Assembly (NCBI RefSeq): GCF_030409415.1
Contig: NZ_JAUFPW010000036.1
Coordinates: 248,001 to 312,000 of the forward strand
Reading direction: 5' to 3'
DNA: 64,000 nt
Source: Pedobacter aquatilis
GTDB lineage: Bacteria; Bacteroidota; Bacteroidia; Sphingobacteriales; Sphingobacteriaceae
In this document: positions 1 through 10,946 of the stretch, in pieces
How the letters are laid out: every line of letters begins with the position of its first letter
Numbering within the stretch: position 1 is the first letter of the stretch
Position numbers and translations under genes: made by a program
The notes under the pieces: generated by a model
Told to the model about the DNA's origin: nothing
The model's input: the letters and a program-made list of their open reading frames with translations, nothing else
Database searches by the model: none

Positions 1-86
1 TCTTTAGAGAACAGTCAGAAATGTCAACTTTAGGGTGTATATAAGACAAATTACATATATTTACTAAAGGCAAAATCTAACCACAA

Positions 87-1049
87 ATGAATAACATAGG
101 TATTTTAATTCCAGAACAATATAAATTATTAAGTGTAGCAGCAATTTTAGAAGTTTTAGAAACTGCTAACAAATTTCAACTCGATAATCAGGATAAAAAA
201 TCATTTGAAATAACACTGATTACGTTAGATAACTGTATTGATGGATTTTTTAAAAGCTACCGAACTGAAAACATAAATTCGGATATTAAATACGATTTGA
301 TTCTAGTACCTTCTTTTACAACGGAAAATATACAAGCCACAATTTCATTAAATAAAGCATTTATTCCATGGTTAATTAAACAATATAACACCAAAACCGA
401 AATTGCCACTTTTTGTACTGGTGCATTTTTATTAGCAGCTACGGGTTTACTTGATGGAAAGGTTGCAACAACCCATGTTGATGCTTGTGCTGCATTCTCT
501 GCTGCCTTCCCTCGCGTAAGACTTAAGCCTGATAAGACAGTTACCCAAGATGGGCAATTATATACAAGCGGCGGAGCAACATCTACCTTTCACCTACTTT
601 TATATCTGCTACAAATACACTGTGGTAAAGAACTAGCGATAAAGACTGCAAAGATTTTTGCAATTGATATGGACAGATCCAACCAATCTTATTTTAGCTC
701 TTTTCAACCTTCAAGACATCATAATGATGATATCGTAGCATCTGCTCAAGACAAAATTGAAAGTAATTACCAGGATGTTTCTACAATTGAAGAAATGATT
801 AAAGATATTCCATCGAGTAGAAGAAATATTGTTAGGCGATTTAAGCAAGTTATAGGGATTACACCAATTGAATACTTACAACAAACTAGAATTGAAGCCG
901 CAAAAAAATTATTGGAACAAACAACTCAGCAAATGACAGAAATTATTTATAATTCGGGCTATAACGACCCAAAAGCTTTTAGAAAAATTTTCAGAAAAAC
1001 AGTTGGAATGACACCCTCTCAGTACAGGGATAAATTTCAGGTTAGATAA
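87..1049 (+). CDS. GlxA-family AraC-type transcriptional regulator
   Basis: A 320-residue two-domain regulator. Residues 1-170 look like a DJ-1/PfpI (class I amidotransferase-like) domain, with Cys110 in TFCTGAFLLAATG at the nucleophile-elbow position. Residues about 225-315 are an AraC-type double helix-turn-helix, ending in the family signature YNSGYNDPKAFRKIFRKTVGMTPSQYR. GlxA-type proteins are cytoplasmic DNA-binding regulators; the N-terminal domain senses an unknown ligand and is usually not catalytic. The gene is monocistronic and has no convincing Shine-Dalgarno site. It points away from the RND operon downstream, so control of that pump is possible but not shown. The family call is firm; ligand and targets are unknown. 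Confidence 0.93.
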   Translation: MNNIGILIPEQYKLLSVAAILEVLETANKFQLDNQDKKSFEITLITLDNCIDGFFKSYRTENINSDIKYDLILVPSFTTENIQATISLNKAFIPWLIKQYNTKTEIATFCTGAFLLAATGLLDGKVATTHVDACAAFSAAFPRVRLKPDKTVTQDGQLYTSGGATSTFHLLLYLLQIHCGKELAIKTAKIFAIDMDRSNQSYFSSFQPSRHHNDDIVASAQDKIESNYQDVSTIEEMIKDIPSSRRNIVRRFKQVIGITPIEYLQQTRIEAAKKLLEQTTQQMTEIIYNSGYNDPKAFRKIFRKTVGMTPSQYRDKFQVR

Positions 1050-1184
1050 TTTTGATGATATAAATCATCAAGAAATGTTAATTATAGTAAAACTCTTCAA
1101 TACAATTAAAAATAAATCTAAATAATAAAATAATTGTTCTTAACTTAACGTTATAGTTATTTAACCAGATAATTATCCCTAATT

Positions 1185-1295
1185 ATGAGCACATTTCTTT
1201 TAATTATTTGTTCCTTCTATGTTGTTTCACTTTTCTCAACGGTTTACAGCTATTATTCTGCAGAACCAATGCCAGAGGATTACGAAATGATGTAA
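1185..1295 (+). CDS. possible 36-residue membrane microprotein
   Basis: An ATG-started frame of 36 codons and a stop. It encodes an N-terminal hydrophobic stretch of about 22 residues (STFLLIICSFYVVSLFSTVY) and a short acidic tail ending PEDYEMM. This is a plausible single-pass membrane peptide. No ribosome binding site is evident and I recognise no homologue. A GTGCGT/ACGCAC hairpin lies just downstream (1331-1347). A chance frame is quite possible. Confidence 0.25.
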   Translation: MSTFLLIICSFYVVSLFSTVYSYYSAEPMPEDYEMM

Positions 1296-1330
1296 TATAA
1301 GTTTCAACAGAAAATGAAACTGTGGGATAC

Positions 1331-1347
1331 GTGCGTTGAATACGCAC
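1331..1347. terminator. small hairpin between convergent small frames
   Basis: GTGCGT (1331-1336), loop TGAAT and ACGCAC (1342-1347) form a 6-bp stem, followed on the plus strand by TTTAATTT. It lies between the plus-strand 36-residue frame and the minus-strand 59-residue gene, so it could stop transcription in either direction. The U-run is weak. Confidence 0.35.
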
Positions 1348-1376
1348 TTTAATTTACTGATATCAGGTTTTTTAAA

Positions 1377-1556
1377 TTACTTGATAACTAATACTACGCC
1401 ATCATTTTTTATCTTATAATAATATTCTTTCTGTGTATTATGCTTTAGCACTTGAATAGCAATTACCTCACCGATTTTTTTGGCATAGCATATAATATCA
1501 CCTTTCTTTACACGATCTAATACAGATGCTGTGGTATGCTTCGAAATATTTATCAT
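1377..1556 (-). CDS. small hypothetical protein (59 aa)
   Basis: An ATG-started minus-strand frame of 59 codons, preceded by an AGGGGAG purine tract 6-7 bases before the ATG, which is an unusually good ribosome binding site for this genome. The predicted protein starts MINISKHTTASVLDRVKKGD and is a mixed alpha/beta peptide: one short helix, then strands with alternating hydrophobic residues (IICYAKKIGEVIAIQVL and YYYKIKNDGVVLVIK). There is no membrane segment or signal peptide. I do not recognise the family. The ribosome binding site and protein-like composition argue that it is real. Confidence 0.5.
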   Translation of the reverse strand: MINISKHTTASVLDRVKKGDIICYAKKIGEVIAIQVLKHNTQKEYYYKIKNDGVVLVIK

Positions 1557-1837
1557 TATGTTCTCCCCTTTATCTATTTAAGCAACAATATATTACAAAA
1601 AAAGTTTTAATAACATCAAGTGTACATTGAGTTAACAATTGTCAATTCGAGTTTTAATATTTGTTTAGAATAATTATAACGAGGAAAATATATATTCAGT
1701 ATCTAAAGACATTAAACTTCTATGTTTTGCGAGCTTTTTTTTTACAATCAGGTTTTTAACAAATTCACTACTAACAAAATCTTAAGAATATCAATTTTAT
1801 TAGTTCTATGAGAATTTACTGGAGATTTATTAAAGCA
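1557..1837. other. AT-rich intergenic region, no gene seen
   Basis: The space between the small minus-strand gene and the RND operon terminator is very AT-rich. I see no coding frame with support, no conserved RNA and no clear promoter match. It may hold the promoter of the 59-residue gene, but I could not identify one. Confidence 0.5.
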
Positions 1838-1865
1838 AAAGGCTTCCAAAAAAGTGGAAGCCTTT
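1838..1865 (-). terminator. Rho-independent terminator of the RND efflux operon
   Basis: AAAGGCTTCC (1838-1847), an 8-base loop and GGAAGCCTTT (1856-1865) form a perfect 10-bp stem about 27 bases beyond the stop codon of the outer-membrane channel gene. In the minus direction the stem is followed by a T-rich stretch. Confidence 0.85.
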
Positions 1866-1891
1866 AAACTATTATGTGTGTTGTTGTTTTA

Positions 1892-3322
1892 CTAATTCCA
1901 ACCGCCACCTAAAGCGTGGTAAACATTTACCACTGCATTAAGTTGTTGTTTTTTGGTTTCAATAAGCTCTAATTTTGATTGTAATGCATCTCTTTGTGTC
2001 ATTAAAACCTCAAAATAATCTGCTCTGGCCGCTTTAAACAGGTCATTTGAAATATCAATTGATTGTGTAAGGGCCTGCACTTGTTGTGCCTTCAAATCAT
2101 AGCTTTTTTGCAGATTACCGATGTTGGATAATTGATTGGCAACATCTATATAGCCATTTAAGATTGTTTTTTCGTAATTGAAAACAGCTTGTAATTGTTT
2201 CGCATTGGCGGTTAAATATTCAGCTTTTATGGCATTTCTATTAATTAGCGGACCAGCTAAATCTCCTGCTAAAGAATAAATTAACGACTCTGGAGTTCTT
2301 ATTAAATACGATGGGTTAAAAGCCTGATAGCCTAAGGTTGCTGATATACCCAATGAAGGGTAAAACTGCGCTTTAGCCACTTTAACATCTAATTTTGCCG
2401 CAGCCAAATCATATTCTGCCTGTTTAATATCCGGACGGTTTGCCAATAATTGAGAGGGAAGACCTGCTTGAATATTTGTTGTAACAAGCGTAGTAAAGCT
2501 GGTTTTATCTCTAACAATTGGCTGAGGAAACCGGCCTACTAAGAAATTAATTTTATTCTCTGATTCTGTAATTTGCTGCTGAATTTCGAACTCTAAACTT
2601 TTTGAACTTAAAACCTCTGCTTCAAATTTACGAACCGCCAATTCTGTAACCCTCGTTGCCTGCTTTTGAATTTTCATCAACTCGAGCGCATTGCTTTGCA
2701 GAGCGATATTTTGCTTTACAATTTCTAGTTGATTGTCTTGCGCCAGTAACTCGTAATATGTATTAGCAATTTCTGCAACCAGATTCGTTACGACAAAGTT
2801 TTTGCCTTCAACTGTTGACAGATAGCGTGTTAATGCTGCCTTTTTTGAATTGCGGAGTTTGTGCCAAATATCAGCTTCCCAATTTGCCTGCAAGCCAAAA
2901 GCATAATCAGGTAGTATCTCTGGCACACCTTTGCCTGGAGTAATGTCTGTTGAAGCATCTCCTGCACCAGCGCTTGTATAACGCCCAACCTTATCAATAC
3001 CTGCCCCAACACGATAACCTACACTTGGTAAAAGTTCACCCTTTTTCGCTTTGATTTCATTTTTGGCAATTTCAATCTCTTGAAGTGTGATATTCAGTTC
3101 CTGATTATTTTTCAAAGCCGTATCAATTAAGCTCACCAAATTCGGGTCGGTAAAAAACTGGCGCCATTGTACTTTGCCGCTACTTAAAGTATCTTGCGAA
3201 GCAGTAAAGCTTAAAGGAACATTTTTATTTTCATCGCGTTGAGCAAAATCTGGCACTTTACATGCGCTGTAAACAGCGCACATAAAAGCCAACCCAACCA
3301 TTTTATATCTATTATTCAGCAT
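1892..3322 (-). CDS. RND efflux outer-membrane channel lipoprotein (OprM/NodT-type TolC family)
   Basis: A 476-residue outer-membrane factor of a tripartite efflux pump. The N-terminus carries a signal peptide ending in a lipobox-like AVYSAC, so it is probably a lipoprotein. The mature protein has the two repeated OEP domains: long helical stretches around residues 60-110, 170-260 and 370-450, and the family landmarks LPSQLLANRPDIKQAEYDLAAAK and AQFYPSLGISATLGYQ. It forms the exit duct for the adjacent permease and adaptor. The start overlaps the end of the permease gene by 11 bases, so the two are translationally coupled. It is the last gene of the operon and is followed by a strong terminator. 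Confidence 0.95.
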   Translation of the reverse strand: MLNNRYKMVGLAFMCAVYSACKVPDFAQRDENKNVPLSFTASQDTLSSGKVQWRQFFTDPNLVSLIDTALKNNQELNITLQEIEIAKNEIKAKKGELLPSVGYRVGAGIDKVGRYTSAGAGDASTDITPGKGVPEILPDYAFGLQANWEADIWHKLRNSKKAALTRYLSTVEGKNFVVTNLVAEIANTYYELLAQDNQLEIVKQNIALQSNALELMKIQKQATRVTELAVRKFEAEVLSSKSLEFEIQQQITESENKINFLVGRFPQPIVRDKTSFTTLVTTNIQAGLPSQLLANRPDIKQAEYDLAAAKLDVKVAKAQFYPSLGISATLGYQAFNPSYLIRTPESLIYSLAGDLAGPLINRNAIKAEYLTANAKQLQAVFNYEKTILNGYIDVANQLSNIGNLQKSYDLKAQQVQALTQSIDISNDLFKAARADYFEVLMTQRDALQSKLELIETKKQQLNAVVNVYHALGGGWN

Positions 3323-6300
3323 TGTTTTCTAAATCTTCGGTTAACGGATATTCTTCTTCAATTTTGATAAGCTTACGTTTATCGGCAATTGTACCAAACA
3401 CATAATACAACCCTGGAATTACAATAACCCCAAATACAGTTCCGAACAACATACCACCGGCAGCAGCCGTTCCAATCGTTCTGTTTCCAACGGCACCAGG
3501 TCCGGTCGCAAAAACCAAAGGAATTAAACCTGCAATAAAGGCAAATGAAGTCATTAAAATTGGGCGGAACCTTACTACTGCACCTTCCATCGCCGATGCG
3601 AGAATGGTTTTACCTTCGGCGTGTTTAAGGGCAGCAAATTCTACTATCAATACCGCATTTTTACCAAGCAAACCAATTAACATTACCATTGATACCTGGG
3701 CATAAATATTATTCTCCAGGCCAAAAAGCTGTAAGAATAAAAATGCGCCGAAGATACCCGCAGGCAATGAAACAATAACCGCTAAAGGCAAAATGAAACT
3801 CTCGTATTGAGCAGAAAGCACCAGGTAAACGAAACCTAAACAAATCAGGAAGATGTAAATCGCCTCATTACCTCTGGTGGCCTGATCTTTTGAAATACCT
3901 GCCCAATCGATACCATATCCTCTAGGTAAAGTCTTTTTAGCTACTTCTTCTACCGCTTTCAAGGCTTCGCCTGAGCTATAACCTACCGCCTGAGACCCAT
4001 TAATCTCGGCTGAGTTGTACATATTATGACGTGTAATTTCAGATAGTCCATAAACCTTATCCATCGTCATAAATGATGAGAATGGTACCATTTGGTCTTT
4101 ATTGTTTTTAACATACAACTTCATAACATCCTGAGGAAGTGCACGATATTGTGGTAATGCCTGTACAATAACTTTATACTGTCTACCAAATTTAATAAAG
4201 TTGGTTTCGTAGTTACTACCGATTAAATCTGATAAAGTTTCTAATGCTTTTTCGGGTGTAACACCTTTTTGCTGTGCCTTATCGTTATCTATATTCACCA
4301 TATATTGCGGAAAACTAGCACTGTAAAATGTAAATACAGATTGTAATTCCGGACGCTTGTTCAGTTCTTTTACAAAATCCTTGCTCACTTTTTCCATTTG
4401 AACATAGTCATTGTTACCAGCTTTATCAACCAAACGTAATTCAAAACCACCAGCAGCTCCATAACCCGGTACAGCAGGCGGCTGGAAAAATTCTACCGTT
4501 GCGCCAGGCAAATCTTTCGATTTTTCTTCCAATTCTTTAATTACATCCTGAGCTGAATTTTTACGGTCTTTCCAATCTTTAAGGTTAATTAAACAGGTTC
4601 CTGAGTTAGAACCAGTACCTTCTGTAAGTACCTCGTATCCCGCTAAAGCTGAAACAGACTTAACACCTTCTATCTCCTCGCAAATTTTCTCCAGTTTTTC
4701 TGAAACTTGATTTGTACGTTCCAAAGTAGAACCCGGAGGCGTTTGAATAATGGCATAAATCATCCCCTGGTCTTCATTAGGAATAAAGCCAGATGGAACT
4801 GTATTGCTTAAAAAGTATGTACCTATACAGAATGCACCTAAAATTCCAAATAAAAGCAACCTGCGGGTTACCACTCTATCCATCACCTTTTGGTAACGAC
4901 CAGTTAACCTGAAAAACCAGGCATTAAACGCATCTAAGCCTTTATCAATAAGCGCTTTTTTCTTCGTGTGTGGGTTATGTTTTTTAAGCATTATGGCACA
5001 CAAAGCAGGTGTTAGCGTTAATGCTACAATACCAGAAAGAATGATTGCCGTGGCCATCGTTATCGAAAACTGACGATAAAATACACCTACCGGACCAGAC
5101 ATAAATGCTACCGGAATAAACACCGAAGCCATTAAGAATGTAATTGCTACAATTGCGCCTCCAATTTCACTTAAAGCTAATTGTGTTGCTTTCAAAACTG
5201 ATAGTTGCCTATCTGCTTCCATCTTGGCGTGCACGGCCTCGATTACCACAATGGCATCATCAACCACAATACCAATTGCTAAAACCAATGCAAACAAGGT
5301 AATTAAGTTCAGGGTGATGCCGAAAAACTGCATAAAGATAAACGAACCAATTAATGACACCGGAACTGCTATCGCCGGGATTAATGTTGATCTCCAATCG
5401 CCCAAGAAAATAAAAACCACTAGGCCTACTAAAATAAATGCCTCTACGAGCGTATGTACCACCTTTTCAATTGAAGCATCCAAGAATTTAGAAACGTCAT
5501 AACTGATTTCGTAATCCATCCCTTTGGGAAATGATGAAGCCTTAATTTCTTCCATTCTGGCTTTTACATTCTTGATTACCTCTTGAGCATTACTACCGTA
5601 AGATTGTTTTAAAACGATAGCAGCAGAAGGCTTACCGTTAATGTGCGAATACAAATCGTACATGGAACTGCCAAATTCTACATCGGCAACATCTTTTAAT
5701 CGCAACAGTTCGCCGTTTGCACTAGCCCGAAGAATAATATTTTTATAACCATCTTCGGTTGTAAAACGACCTGAATATTTTAGCACATATTCAAAAGATT
5801 CTGAACGTTTACCAGAACTTTCACCCGTTTTACCTGGAGATGCCTCTAAACTCTGGTTGTTTAAGGCTTCCAATACCTCTTCAGAAGAAATTTTGTAGGC
5901 CAGCATCTTATCGGGTTTTAACCAAATACGCATCGCATATTCCCGGTTACCCAAAATATCGGCAAAGCCTACACCATCTACTCTTTTCAATTCGGGAAGT
6001 AAATTAATATCCGAATAATTGTAAAGGAAGTTTTCATTCATGTGCGGGTCTTTACTGTACACGTTAATGTACATCAGCATATTCGGCTGCTCGCGACTGA
6101 TTTTAATACCCTCACGAATAACTAATGGCGGTAATTTATTTGTAACTGCTGCCACACGATTTTGTACGTTGATAGTAGCCTGGTCTGGGTCGGTACCTAA
6201 ATTGAAAACCAACTGCACTGATGCTTCGCCGTCGTTACCTGCATCAGATGTCATATATTTCATTCCAGGGATACCATTTAAGGCTCTTTCCAAAGGAATA

Positions 6301-6485
6301 ACTACAGCCTTAATTAACAGTTCGTTGTTTGCTCCGGGATATTCTGCCGTAATATTTACCATTGGTGGCGAAATATTTGGGAGCTGTGTTACGGGCAAGC
6401 CGACAAGGGCTAAAACGCCAATAAATATGATGACCAATGATATTACAATTGATAATACTGGTCTTTTAATGAATTTACTAAACAT
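3312..6485 (-). CDS. RND multidrug efflux permease, HAE1 (AcrB/MexB) family
   Basis: A 1057-residue inner-membrane proton/drug antiporter, the usual length for the AcrB family. It has 12 predicted membrane segments in two halves with large periplasmic loops after TM1 and TM7. The TM4 proton-relay pair is present as Asp409-Asp410 in GIVVDDAIVVIEAV. The start is typical (MFSKFIKRPVLSIVISLVIIF), as is PVTQLPNISPPMVNITAEYPGA. It is the middle gene of adaptor-permease-channel. The spacing to the adaptor is 21 bases, and it overlaps the channel gene. The substrate cannot be told from sequence. No dedicated regulator is adjacent on the minus strand. Confidence 0.97.
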   Translation of the reverse strand: MFSKFIKRPVLSIVISLVIIFIGVLALVGLPVTQLPNISPPMVNITAEYPGANNELLIKAVVIPLERALNGIPGMKYMTSDAGNDGEASVQLVFNLGTDPDQATINVQNRVAAVTNKLPPLVIREGIKISREQPNMLMYINVYSKDPHMNENFLYNYSDINLLPELKRVDGVGFADILGNREYAMRIWLKPDKMLAYKISSEEVLEALNNQSLEASPGKTGESSGKRSESFEYVLKYSGRFTTEDGYKNIILRASANGELLRLKDVADVEFGSSMYDLYSHINGKPSAAIVLKQSYGSNAQEVIKNVKARMEEIKASSFPKGMDYEISYDVSKFLDASIEKVVHTLVEAFILVGLVVFIFLGDWRSTLIPAIAVPVSLIGSFIFMQFFGITLNLITLFALVLAIGIVVDDAIVVIEAVHAKMEADRQLSVLKATQLALSEIGGAIVAITFLMASVFIPVAFMSGPVGVFYRQFSITMATAIILSGIVALTLTPALCAIMLKKHNPHTKKKALIDKGLDAFNAWFFRLTGRYQKVMDRVVTRRLLLFGILGAFCIGTYFLSNTVPSGFIPNEDQGMIYAIIQTPPGSTLERTNQVSEKLEKICEEIEGVKSVSALAGYEVLTEGTGSNSGTCLINLKDWKDRKNSAQDVIKELEEKSKDLPGATVEFFQPPAVPGYGAAGGFELRLVDKAGNNDYVQMEKVSKDFVKELNKRPELQSVFTFYSASFPQYMVNIDNDKAQQKGVTPEKALETLSDLIGSNYETNFIKFGRQYKVIVQALPQYRALPQDVMKLYVKNNKDQMVPFSSFMTMDKVYGLSEITRHNMYNSAEINGSQAVGYSSGEALKAVEEVAKKTLPRGYGIDWAGISKDQATRGNEAIYIFLICLGFVYLVLSAQYESFILPLAVIVSLPAGIFGAFLFLQLFGLENNIYAQVSMVMLIGLLGKNAVLIVEFAALKHAEGKTILASAMEGAVVRFRPILMTSFAFIAGLIPLVFATGPGAVGNRTIGTAAAGGMLFGTVFGVIVIPGLYYVFGTIADKRKLIKIEEEYPLTEDLENNAE

Positions 6486-6506
6486 AATAATCTTGTTTTG
6501 AGAGAA

Positions 6507-7589
6507 TTATTCAGCCTTTAATTGCAATTGTTTTAAAGCTTCTTTTGGAGCAACGAAAGTATATTTCACCTTATCATCGTCCCTTACTTTCTGTACACCT
6601 TCTAGTAAGATTTTATCCCCTGCAGCAAGGCCTTTTGATACGATATAGATATCAGGAAGTTCGCCACCAATACCGATTTCCCGGGAGTGTACAACATTTT
6701 TACTGTCGATTACAAACACAAATTTCTTGTCCTGTAATTCGTAAGTTGCCTTTTGAGGAATGATTAAAGCATTTTTTAACGGTACAAGCATCTGGATTTT
6801 GCCAGTTTCACCATTTCTTAATAATTGATTTGGATTTGGGAACTTAGCCCTAAATGCAATGTTTCCGGTTTCAGAATCGAATTCACTCTCTATTACCTCA
6901 ACCTTTCCTTTGGAACTTAACAACTGACCATTCGCCAACATCAAACTTACCTCTTGTTGCCCTTTACCTTTTTCGGTACTTTGATAATTTAAGTATTCAG
7001 GCTCTGAAACGTTGAAATAAGCATAAATCTGGCTATTATCTGATAAGCTGGTTAGTAGAGCACCTTCATCTACCAAGCTTCCTAATTTTAGCGGAATACG
7101 ATCTATAGTACCATCAAACGGCGCCCGTATTTCGGTATTTGATAAGTGAAATTTTGCTACAGAAGTTTGCGCATTGGCTTGTTGCAATTTTGCCTTCGCC
7201 ATCGCCAATTCGTTTTTAGATACTACATTTTTATCAGAAAGTAATTTGGTATTTTCAAGCTCGATTTCAGCAGCTTTAGTTTCTGCTTGCGATTTCAATA
7301 ATTCAGCCTGAGCCATTCTAGGCATAATCCTGAACAAAATTTGACCTGCTTTTACATGCTGACCTTCATCAACGTAAATATTTTGCAAATAACCCTTTTC
7401 TTGAGCTCGGATTTCAATATTTCTAACCGATCGGATTTGAGATACATATTCCTTAGTAAAGGATGTATCCATTGTAACTGGAGCTGTTGCTGTATAATTA
7501 ACAACTTCTTCTTTTTCTTCTTTTTTTGATGTGCAACTGGTAACGTAAAGCAAGGCACAAATGCCTAAACACATAACACTTCTTTTCAT
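6507..7589 (-). CDS. RND efflux periplasmic adaptor (membrane fusion protein)
   Basis: A 360-residue AcrA/MexA-type adaptor that bridges permease and outer-membrane channel. The signal peptide ends in the lipobox YVTSC (Cys19 or so), giving a lipid-anchored periplasmic protein. Order: biotinyl-lipoyl half-motif (IRAQEKGYLQNIYVDEGQHVKAGQ), an alpha-hairpin coiled coil with AELLKSQAETKAAEIELENTK, the second lipoyl half (IRAPFDGTIDRIPLKLGSLV), then beta-barrel and membrane-proximal domains. It is the first gene of the operon. Upstream sits a GTAC-N7-GTAC inverted repeat (7717-7731) that might be an operator. Confidence 0.96.
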   Translation of the reverse strand: MKRSVMCLGICALLYVTSCTSKKEEKEEVVNYTATAPVTMDTSFTKEYVSQIRSVRNIEIRAQEKGYLQNIYVDEGQHVKAGQILFRIMPRMAQAELLKSQAETKAAEIELENTKLLSDKNVVSKNELAMAKAKLQQANAQTSVAKFHLSNTEIRAPFDGTIDRIPLKLGSLVDEGALLTSLSDNSQIYAYFNVSEPEYLNYQSTEKGKGQQEVSLMLANGQLLSSKGKVEVIESEFDSETGNIAFRAKFPNPNQLLRNGETGKIQMLVPLKNALIIPQKATYELQDKKFVFVIDSKNVVHSREIGIGGELPDIYIVSKGLAAGDKILLEGVQKVRDDDKVKYTFVAPKEALKQLQLKAE

Positions 7590-7716
7590 CTTTTTGTCGA
7601 ATAGTTTATCTGATTTAATTATTTATCATTAAATTCAAGAGCATTCAATTTGCAAGACAATTTCTGTGAAGAAGTAATCGACTTATAAATTAACGTACCC
7701 TATTGATTTAATACTG

Positions 7717-7731
7717 GTACGAAATAAGTAC
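7717..7731. promoter_or_regulatory. possible operator upstream of the RND operon
   Basis: GTAC, seven bases, GTAC forms a short inverted repeat about 130 bases upstream of the adaptor start and about 70 bases before the divergent GrpB gene. A further ACGTAC lies at 7693-7698. TetR- or MarR-like repressors often bind such sites, but no cognate regulator is visible here. Confidence 0.25.
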
Positions 7732-7797
7732 AGATTTATGAAGTTATAATGAAGTTGATGAAGGAAGCCTATTGCAAGTATTATAGTTTAGTAACCA

Positions 7798-8340
7798 ATG
7801 TTAATAATAGAATATCGAAATAATTGGCCGGAAGATTTTTTAAAAATTAAAAATGTATTGCAACGTACTTTATCGGGATTAGAAATTACAATTGAACATA
7901 TTGGAAGTACAGCTATCCCATTTTTAGCAGCAAAACCAATAGTCGATATAGATGTAATTTATAATAAAAAAGTATCCTTTGGGCAAATTAAACATCGCTT
8001 AACAGAACTTGGATACTTCCATAATGGCAATCAAGGTATTAATGAGAGAGAAGTTTTCAAAAGACACAAAACTGTAGAACATAAAATACTTGACGCAATC
8101 AGCCATCATTTATACGTTTGCCCTGTTAATAGTGAAGAACTTGAAAAACATCTTTTGTTTAGAGATTATTTACGAAACAACGATTCTGAAAGGTTAGAAT
8201 ATCAGAAACTCAAATATGTAATTGCTGAAGAAGCTAAAAACGACAGAAAGAAATATGCTGCCATAAAAGAAGTTAAAGCCGAGGATTTTATAGAACAGAT
8301 AATCGCGAAAGCGAAAAACAAAGATAAGTTTAACCTATGA
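7798..8340 (+). CDS. GrpB/UPF0157 family nucleotidyltransferase-fold protein
   Basis: A 180-residue cytoplasmic protein of the GrpB family, whose members have a minimal nucleotidyltransferase fold. Family landmarks are visible: IEHIGSTAIPFLAAKPIVDIDV near residues 36-57 (the nucleotidyltransferase core with its D-x-D), HHLYVCP near residue 103, and the C-terminal YQKLKYVIAEEAKNDRKKYAAIK helix. The first 20 residues (MLIIEYRNNWPEDFLKIK) match the usual start, so the ATG chosen is the natural one. Biochemical roles in this family are poorly defined; some members are fused to dephospho-CoA kinase. The gene stands alone, divergent from the RND operon. Confidence 0.88.
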   Translation: MLIIEYRNNWPEDFLKIKNVLQRTLSGLEITIEHIGSTAIPFLAAKPIVDIDVIYNKKVSFGQIKHRLTELGYFHNGNQGINEREVFKRHKTVEHKILDAISHHLYVCPVNSEELEKHLLFRDYLRNNDSERLEYQKLKYVIAEEAKNDRKKYAAIKEVKAEDFIEQIIAKAKNKDKFNL

Positions 8341-8402
8341 AACAAACTTCATAATAAGAGAACAAATTATAGCTTTTAACTATTAATGTATAGAATTTAA
8401 TG

Positions 8403-10768
<2,366 letters not shown>

Positions 10769-10793
10769 TCAATCAATTATATATAAAAAAGTT

Positions 10794-10826
10794 AAGGTGT
10801 TGCAGTTAATGCAACACCTTTTTTAT
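10794..10826 (+). terminator. Rho-independent terminator of katG
   Basis: AAGGTGTTGC (10794-10803), a 7-base loop and GCAACACCTT (10811-10820) form a 10-bp perfect stem followed by a run of T residues, 25 bases after the katG stop codon. Confidence 0.9.
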
Positions 10827-10887
10827 TTAATTTATTTAGCTGTTTGGTCAAAGTGATTTGAAAAAGCTAGGTTCGGATTTCTTCCAA

Positions 10888-10929
10888 AATAAAAACACCT
10901 GCACTTTATTAAATGGAGGTGTTTTTATT
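10888..10929 (-). terminator. terminator of the HlyD/TolC export operon
   Basis: AATAAAAACACCT (10888-10900) pairs perfectly with AGGTGTTTTTATT (10917-10929). On the minus strand the stem ends in the U-rich arm, about 17 bases beyond the stop of the TolC-family gene. The A/T arms mean it could act on either strand. Confidence 0.75.
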
Positions 10930-10946
10930 AAATTATTGGTAGAGAT

